From Aquabacterium sp. (GTDB lineage Bacteria > Pseudomonadota > Gammaproteobacteria > Burkholderiales > Burkholderiaceae_C): 64,000 nt of DNA. Position 1 is the first letter of the stretch. Each line of letters starts with the position of its first letter. The notes under the pieces are model-generated. The model ran no database searches, had not been told where the DNA came from, and saw only the letters and a program-made list of their open reading frames with translations. Shown here in pieces: positions 60,038 to 64,000 of this stretch. Both the position numbers and the translations under genes were made by a program. The DNA is taken from contig NZ_JAQSDR010000009.1 in the NCBI RefSeq assembly GCF_029946005.1, positions 248,001 through 312,000 of the forward strand, written 5' to 3'.

Positions 60038-61231
60038 ATGGCCTCGGCCCGATGGGCACTGTTGCTGGGCAATTTCGTCATTGGCTGTGGCGTGATGGTG
60101 GTGGGGGGCACGCTCAACGACATCACACATTCGCTGGACATCAGCGTGCAGCAAGGCGGGCACATGATTGCCATTGCCGCCTTGATGATGGGGCTGGGCG
60201 CCCCCATCCTGGCGGGCGTGGTGGGCAGTTGGGATCGGCGCCGCCTGCTGACCGCGGCCATGCTTTGGTATGGCCTGGGACATGCGCTGTGCGCGCTGGC
60301 GCCCAACTATGCGTGGCTGTGGCCCTTGCGCGCCCTCACCGTCTTGTCGGCGGCGGTTTTCACACCGCAAGCCGCCGCCGTGGTTGGCTACATGAGCACC
60401 CCTGCCCACCGGGGCCGGGCCATCACTTTTGTGTTCATGGGCTGGTCCATCGCCTCGGTGGCCGGCTTGCCATTGGCCGCTTGGGTGGGCGACCGCATGG
60501 GCTGGCGGGTGGCCATGGGCGCGATTGCAGTGGGCTCGCTCATCTCGGCCTGGGCCGTGCATCGCGCCGTGCCTGCTGGCATTCGCCCGCCCGCTTTGTC
60601 GATGCGGTCCTGGCGAAAGGTGTTTTCATCGCCCTTGATGATGGGTCTGGTGGCCGTCACAGCATTGCAGAGCACGGGCCAGTTCACGGTGCTGGCCTAC
60701 GCCGCCCCCTATTACAAAATCGGTTTCGGCGCCAGCCCGGCGCAGATCAGCTTTTTGTTCGCCTGGTTCGGTGCCCTGGCCTTGGCGGGCAACCTGCTGC
60801 TGAACCGCTATGTGGATCGGGTGGGCGCTGCACGGGCGGTGACGTCAACCCTGGGCCTGATGGCTCTGAGCTTGGCGATCTGGCCACTGGCGCACGACGT
60901 GACCACGCTGGCGCTGGTCTTGCTCCCTTGGGCCTTGAGCGGGTTTGCCGCCAATTCCGGGCAGCAGGCGCGGCTGGGCGGTTTGTCCCCTCGCCTCACA
61001 CCTGCTTTGATGTCGCTCAACACCTCGGCCATCTACCTGGGGCATGCGCTGGGGGCTTCAGGTGGTGGCCTGGTCCTGTCGCATTCCGGCTATGGCCAAC
61101 TGCATTGGCTGGGCTTGTTCTGGATGCTGCTGGCGTGGGCCGTGAGCTGGTGGGCCTGGCGCGCCCAGCAGGCTCATGCTCGGCGGCGGGATGAACTGCT
61201 GTCCATCAGCCCACCCGCCAGTGCGGGTTGA
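60038..61231 (+). CDS. MFS transporter (DHA1-type)
   Basis: This 397-residue protein has twelve likely membrane helices. The loop 2-3 motif is GSWDRRRLLTA (a variant of GxLaDrxGrrxxl), and it has GWSIASVAGLPLAAWVGDRMGW, which resembles motif C of the DHA1 drug-H+ antiporters and AraJ-like sugar exporters. I start at ATG 60038 (CAGGA upstream); a TTG right after the previous stop would add 15 residues. It follows the 2-hydroxyacid dehydrogenase without a gap. Substrate unknown. Confidence 0.86.
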   Translation: MASARWALLLGNFVIGCGVMVVGGTLNDITHSLDISVQQGGHMIAIAALMMGLGAPILAGVVGSWDRRRLLTAAMLWYGLGHALCALAPNYAWLWPLRALTVLSAAVFTPQAAAVVGYMSTPAHRGRAITFVFMGWSIASVAGLPLAAWVGDRMGWRVAMGAIAVGSLISAWAVHRAVPAGIRPPALSMRSWRKVFSSPLMMGLVAVTALQSTGQFTVLAYAAPYYKIGFGASPAQISFLFAWFGALALAGNLLLNRYVDRVGAARAVTSTLGLMALSLAIWPLAHDVTTLALVLLPWALSGFAANSGQQARLGGLSPRLTPALMSLNTSAIYLGHALGASGGGLVLSHSGYGQLHWLGLFWMLLAWAVSWWAWRAQQAHARRRDELLSISPPASAG

Positions 61232-61246
61232 GCTGGCGGTCGGCTT

Positions 61247-61987
61247 TCAGCTGGTGAAGCCGCGCTGGCGACGTGCCTCGTAGAGGCACACACCGCTGGC
61301 GACTGAAACATTGAGGCTTTCGACCCCGCCCAGCATCGGGATGCTGACCAGTTCATCGCAGTTCTTGCGGGTGAGCTGGCGCATGCCGCTGCCTTCTGCC
61401 CCCAGTACCAAGGCGGTGGCTTGGGCCATGTTGGCCGCGTACAGGTCGCGTGGCGCATCATCAGACGTGCCCACCACCCAGATGTCACGCTCTTTGAGCT
61501 CACCCAGCGTGCGCGACAGGTTGGTCACCATGAAGTACGGCACGGTCTCGGCCGCGCCGCTGGCCACCTTGGCCACCGTGGCATTGACGCCCACGGCGTG
61601 GTCCTTGGGCGCGATGACCGCATGGGCACCGGCACCATCGGCCACGCGCAGGCAGGCGCCCAGGTTGTGCGGATCGGTGATGCCGTCGAGCACCAGCAAC
61701 AAGGGCGGCTCCGACAAGGCATCCAGCAGGTCGTCCAGCGAGTTGGCCTGGGGAATGTGCTCCACCTTGGCGACCACACCTTGATGGCGGTGAGTGCCGG
61801 ACATCTTTTGCAAGCGATCGTCGTCGCTTTCGACCAGGTTCAGCCCGGCTTCTTCGGCCTTGGCAAGGAACTGGCGCATGCGCTGGTCGCGCCGAGTGGC
61901 GTCAACGTGCAGCTCGCGGATGGTTTTGGGGGCGACCTTCAGGCGCACGGACACGGCATGGAAGCCAAATAGCAATTTCAGACTCAT
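61247..61987 (-). CDS. rlmB: 23S rRNA 2'-O-ribose G2251 methyltransferase
   Basis: This 246-residue SpoU/TrmH-type enzyme has an N-terminal L30e-like RNA-binding region (FGFHAVSVRLKVAP) and the knotted catalytic domain (LDGITDPHNLGACLRVADGAGAHAVI, GAEGSGMRQLTR, IPMLGGVESLNVSVASGV). It methylates G2251 in the P-loop. I start at MSLKLL, three codons below the first possible ATG. It converges on the MFS gene, 15 bases away. Confidence 0.93.
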   Translation of the reverse strand: MSLKLLFGFHAVSVRLKVAPKTIRELHVDATRRDQRMRQFLAKAEEAGLNLVESDDDRLQKMSGTHRHQGVVAKVEHIPQANSLDDLLDALSEPPLLLVLDGITDPHNLGACLRVADGAGAHAVIAPKDHAVGVNATVAKVASGAAETVPYFMVTNLSRTLGELKERDIWVVGTSDDAPRDLYAANMAQATALVLGAEGSGMRQLTRKNCDELVSIPMLGGVESLNVSVASGVCLYEARRQRGFTS

Positions 61988-62016
61988 GGGCGGCATCCTA
62001 CCCTGTGCGCGGCGGG

Positions 62017-62721
62017 TCAGGCCTCAGGCACCAGTCGGCCCGCATCAATGCGCAAAATGCGGGTGCACCGGCTGGCGATTTGTGGATCGTGCGTGACCAG
62101 GATCAGGGTGGTACCGGCTTCGCGGTTCAGCTCGAACATCAGGTCCATCACCGACTGGCCGGTGGCGTGGTCCAGGCTACCAGTGGGCTCATCGGCCATC
62201 AGCACCTTGGGCTGGACCACAAAGGCACGCGCCAGGGCCACGCGTTGTTGCTCGCCGCCAGACAAGGTCACGGGCTTGTGAGTCAAGCGCTTGCCCAGGC
62301 CTACGCGTTCCAGCATGGCCGCGGCCTGGCTGCGCGCATCGCGCACGCCGCGCAGCTCCAGCGGCAGCATGACGTTTTCGAGAGCGCTGAGGTGCGACAA
62401 CAACTGAAAGCTCTGGAAGACGAACCCCAGGTTGGCCGCGCGGTGGGCCGCCCGGTCGTCCTCGCTCAAAGCAAACAGATCGCGCCCACACAACTGCACG
62501 CTGCCATGGGTGGGCACGTCCAGGCCAGCCAGCAATGACAGCAAGGTGCTTTTGCCCGAACCGGAAGCCCCCACGATGGCCACGGTCTCACCCGCCTGCA
62601 GGGTGAAGTCGATGTTGTGCAGAATGGCCAGGGTGCCCGATGAATCTTCCACCGATTTGCCCAGGCCTTGCACCTGCACGACGACGGGCGACAGGGGTGA
62701 TACAACGGGGTTTTGGCTCAT
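62017..62721 (-). CDS. ybbA: YbbA/LolD-type ABC transporter ATP-binding protein
   Basis: This 234-residue MacB-family ATPase has Walker A VGASGSGKSTLL, the Q-loop GFVFQSFQLL, the signature VTLSGGEQQRVALARAF, Walker B VLMADEPTGSLD and the H-loop VTHD. The divergent neighbour tesA matches E. coli ybbA-tesA. The large permease ybbP, which follows ybbA in E. coli, is not here; rlmB follows instead. Possible role: lipid or lipoprotein handling at the inner membrane. Confidence 0.85.
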   Translation of the reverse strand: MSQNPVVSPLSPVVVQVQGLGKSVEDSSGTLAILHNIDFTLQAGETVAIVGASGSGKSTLLSLLAGLDVPTHGSVQLCGRDLFALSEDDRAAHRAANLGFVFQSFQLLSHLSALENVMLPLELRGVRDARSQAAAMLERVGLGKRLTHKPVTLSGGEQQRVALARAFVVQPKVLMADEPTGSLDHATGQSVMDLMFELNREAGTTLILVTHDPQIASRCTRILRIDAGRLVPEA

Positions 62722-62745
62722 GTGGATGACAGACAGGAAATGTTG

Positions 62746-63414
62746 ATGCCCTTTGACTTTACGCGAGGTGTGCGACTGGCCATGGCCAGCGTGGTTTTCA
62801 GCCTGTTGACTTCAGTGGGTAATGCGGCCACCACAGCGGCCACCACACCGACCATCCTGGTGATGGGCGACAGCCTGTCCGCCGAGTATGGTCTGGCGCG
62901 CGGCACTGGTTGGGTGGCCTTGCTGGAAAAGCGCCTGCAGGCCGAGGAGATCAGCGCTCAGGTGGTCAATGCCAGCATCAGTGGAGAAACCACGGCTGGT
63001 GGCGTCACGCGCTTGCCGACGCTGTTGGCACAGCATCGTCCCAGCGTGGTGGTCATTGAATTGGGCGCCAATGATGCCTTGCGGGGCTTCGCTCTGTCAG
63101 CCACCAAAGGCAATTTGACGACGATGGTGAAGGCCAGCAAGACCGCAGGCGCCCGGGTCGTGCTGGTGGGCATGCAGGTGCCGCCAAACTTCGGGAAACG
63201 CTACGCCGATGACTTTGCAGGCCTGTTCCCTGCCTTGGCCAAGTCAGAATCAATCGCGCTTGTGCCCTTCTTCCTGAAGGGGGTGGCAGACCGGCCAGAT
63301 GCCCGTGACTGGTTCCAATCCGACGGCATGCACCCGACTGCGAAGGCCCACCCCGTCATCCTGGGCAACATGTGGCCGACGTTGAAGCCTTTACTTCTTG
63401 GGCGTCAGCGTTGA
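62746..63414 (+). CDS. tesA: TesA-like SGNH arylesterase/thioesterase I
   Basis: This 222-residue periplasmic hydrolase has a signal peptide (cleavage likely after SVGNA), the GDSLS block (residues about 44-48), the GANDALRG block and the SDGMHPTAKAHP block with the Asp-His pair. TesA hydrolyses acyl-CoA, esters and lysophospholipids. AGGA seven bases ahead fits ATG 62746 better than ATG 62740. It diverges from ybbA with only 24 bases between starts. Its end overlaps phaR by 24 bases. Confidence 0.93.
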   Translation: MPFDFTRGVRLAMASVVFSLLTSVGNAATTAATTPTILVMGDSLSAEYGLARGTGWVALLEKRLQAEEISAQVVNASISGETTAGGVTRLPTLLAQHRPSVVVIELGANDALRGFALSATKGNLTTMVKASKTAGARVVLVGMQVPPNFGKRYADDFAGLFPALAKSESIALVPFFLKGVADRPDARDWFQSDGMHPTAKAHPVILGNMWPTLKPLLLGRQR

Positions 63415-64000
63415 GGCCAAGCCGGTGCCAAAGTTGCCCAGCAGGGTTTCGGCCTGCTTGCTCATTTGCTCCTGCATCTGCGTGAACATTTGGCGCGACT
63501 GCTCCATGTAGCCGCCCATGAAGTTCTGCATCAGTGGCGCTTGCACCAAGGGGGCTTGCAAGTTCACCACCGAGCTGTCGGTCAAGCGGGCTTGCAGGTC
63601 GATGAAGGACTGGATGTTTTTTTCCAAGTAGTTGCCCATCAATCCCTGCATGGTGTTGCCATAAAAGCGAATGATCTGGGCCAGGGCCTGGCTGGAGAAC
63701 ATGGGCACGCCACCGGTCTCTTCTTCCAGAATGATCTGCAAGAGGATGCTGCGGGTCAGGTCTTCGCCAGACTTGGCATCCAGGACCATGAAGTTCTCGC
63801 AGGCCAGGACCATGTCCTTCACATCGACCAAGGTGATGTAGCTGCTGGTCTGGGTGTCGTACAGACGCCGATTGGGGTATTTTTTAATCGCCCGAACGCC
63901 AGCAGGTGCCACAGCGGGAGTGTCGGTATCAGCGCCCACTGTTTCATCGGTGGCTTTGCTTTTGGTGCCTGAGGCAGCTGACTGACGACGTGAGGTACTC
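63391..64000 (-). CDS. phaR: Polyhydroxyalkanoate synthesis regulator PhaR (start outside window)
   Basis: The frame runs off the window edge; inside it a GTG at 63939 is the only visible start, but the frame is open above it (RRQSAASGTKSK and onward), so the true N-terminus is probably outside. The body has the PHB-accumulation DNA-binding domain (IKKYPNRRLYDTQTSSYITLVDV) and the PhaR repeat region, with a C-terminus rich in Gln and Met (GGYMEQSRQMFTQMQEQMSKQ). PhaR represses phasin and PHA genes until PHA granules titrate it. Its 3' end overlaps tesA. Confidence 0.92.
   Translation of the reverse strand, partial: STSRRQSAASGTKSKATDETVGADTDTPAVAPAGVRAIKKYPNRRLYDTQTSSYITLVDVKDMVLACENFMVLDAKSGEDLTRSILLQIILEEETGGVPMFSSQALAQIIRFYGNTMQGLMGNYLEKNIQSFIDLQARLTDSSVVNLQAPLVQAPLMQNFMGGYMEQSRQMFTQMQEQMSKQAETLLGNFGTGLASTLTPKK

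Noticed and set aside
58922..60562. 546-codon minus-strand frame over the dehydrogenase and the MFS gene
   Set aside because: It spans two well-supported genes in antisense and has the skewed composition of a shadow.
61213..61228. ACCCGC/GCGGGT stem at the end of the MFS gene as a terminator
   Set aside because: Six pairs only, no T-run on either strand, and within the coding region.

Overview
The window reads as a GC-rich chromosomal segment of a betaproteobacterium of the order Burkholderiales, most like the Comamonadaceae / Sphaerotilus-Leptothrix-Aquabacterium group. This rests on the trxA-rho-rpmE2 order, a DUF4936 protein, the FabG4/MaoC/thiolase fatty-acid cluster, PhaR, a 4-hydroxybutyrate-dehydrogenase-like alcohol dehydrogenase, AddAB instead of RecBCD, and a PEP-CTERM protein. 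It is core genome: I see no insertion sequence, prophage, integrase, CRISPR array, tRNA or rRNA, and no obvious shift in composition. No gene-free stretch exceeds 300 bases. The longest are the rho leader (about 260 bases) and the pstS/fasciclin divergent region (about 230 bases), and both are dense in regulatory signals.

Layout. 1-3.3 kb: the end of a coiled-coil protein, then an AapJ-AapQ-AapM-like amino-acid ABC transporter without its ATPase gene. 3.3-10.2 kb: a small conserved protein, the minus-strand mltG-tmk-holB-pilZ-tatD cluster with start/stop overlaps, and plus-strand ygfZ, DUF4936 and NRDE/TANGO2 genes. 10.2-18.9 kb: a lipid-metabolism block with a hotdog-GNAT fusion, FadD, a FadI-type thiolase, a MaoC hydratase, a FabG4-type reductase, a PsrA-like TetR regulator and a divergent iron alcohol dehydrogenase. 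18.8-28.3 kb: a CorC/HlyC membrane protein, a patatin-like protein, a GST, a PEP-CTERM protein, Tex, PyrD and a pseudokinase-HDOD fusion. 28.4-34.6 kb: addB-addA. 34.7-38.8 kb: trxA, rho, rpmE2 and a GT-C-like membrane protein.

38.8-46.2 kb holds the complete pstSCAB-phoU-phoBR operon, read leftward. Its promoter region has Pho boxes facing both ways, one toward pstS and one toward a secreted fasciclin-domain protein. 46.2-51.8 kb: rlmE, ftsH (with a near-consensus sigma-32 promoter), folP and glmM, plus divergent yhbY. 51.8-57.3 kb: carA-carB-greA and a DUF4149 protein. 57.4-58.3 kb: bacterioferritin and its ferredoxin. 58.4-64 kb: an unrecognised protein, a 2-hydroxyacid dehydrogenase, an MFS transporter, rlmB, a YbbA-type ATPase without its permease, divergent tesA, and the 5'-truncated PHA regulator phaR.

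I found no clearly new multi-gene system. The points most worth following are the Pho-box-linked fasciclin gene, the catalytically degenerate kinase fused to HDOD, the PsrA-type operators between the TetR gene and the alcohol dehydrogenase, the terminator abutting the start codon of the hotdog-GNAT fusion, and the rut-like rho leader.
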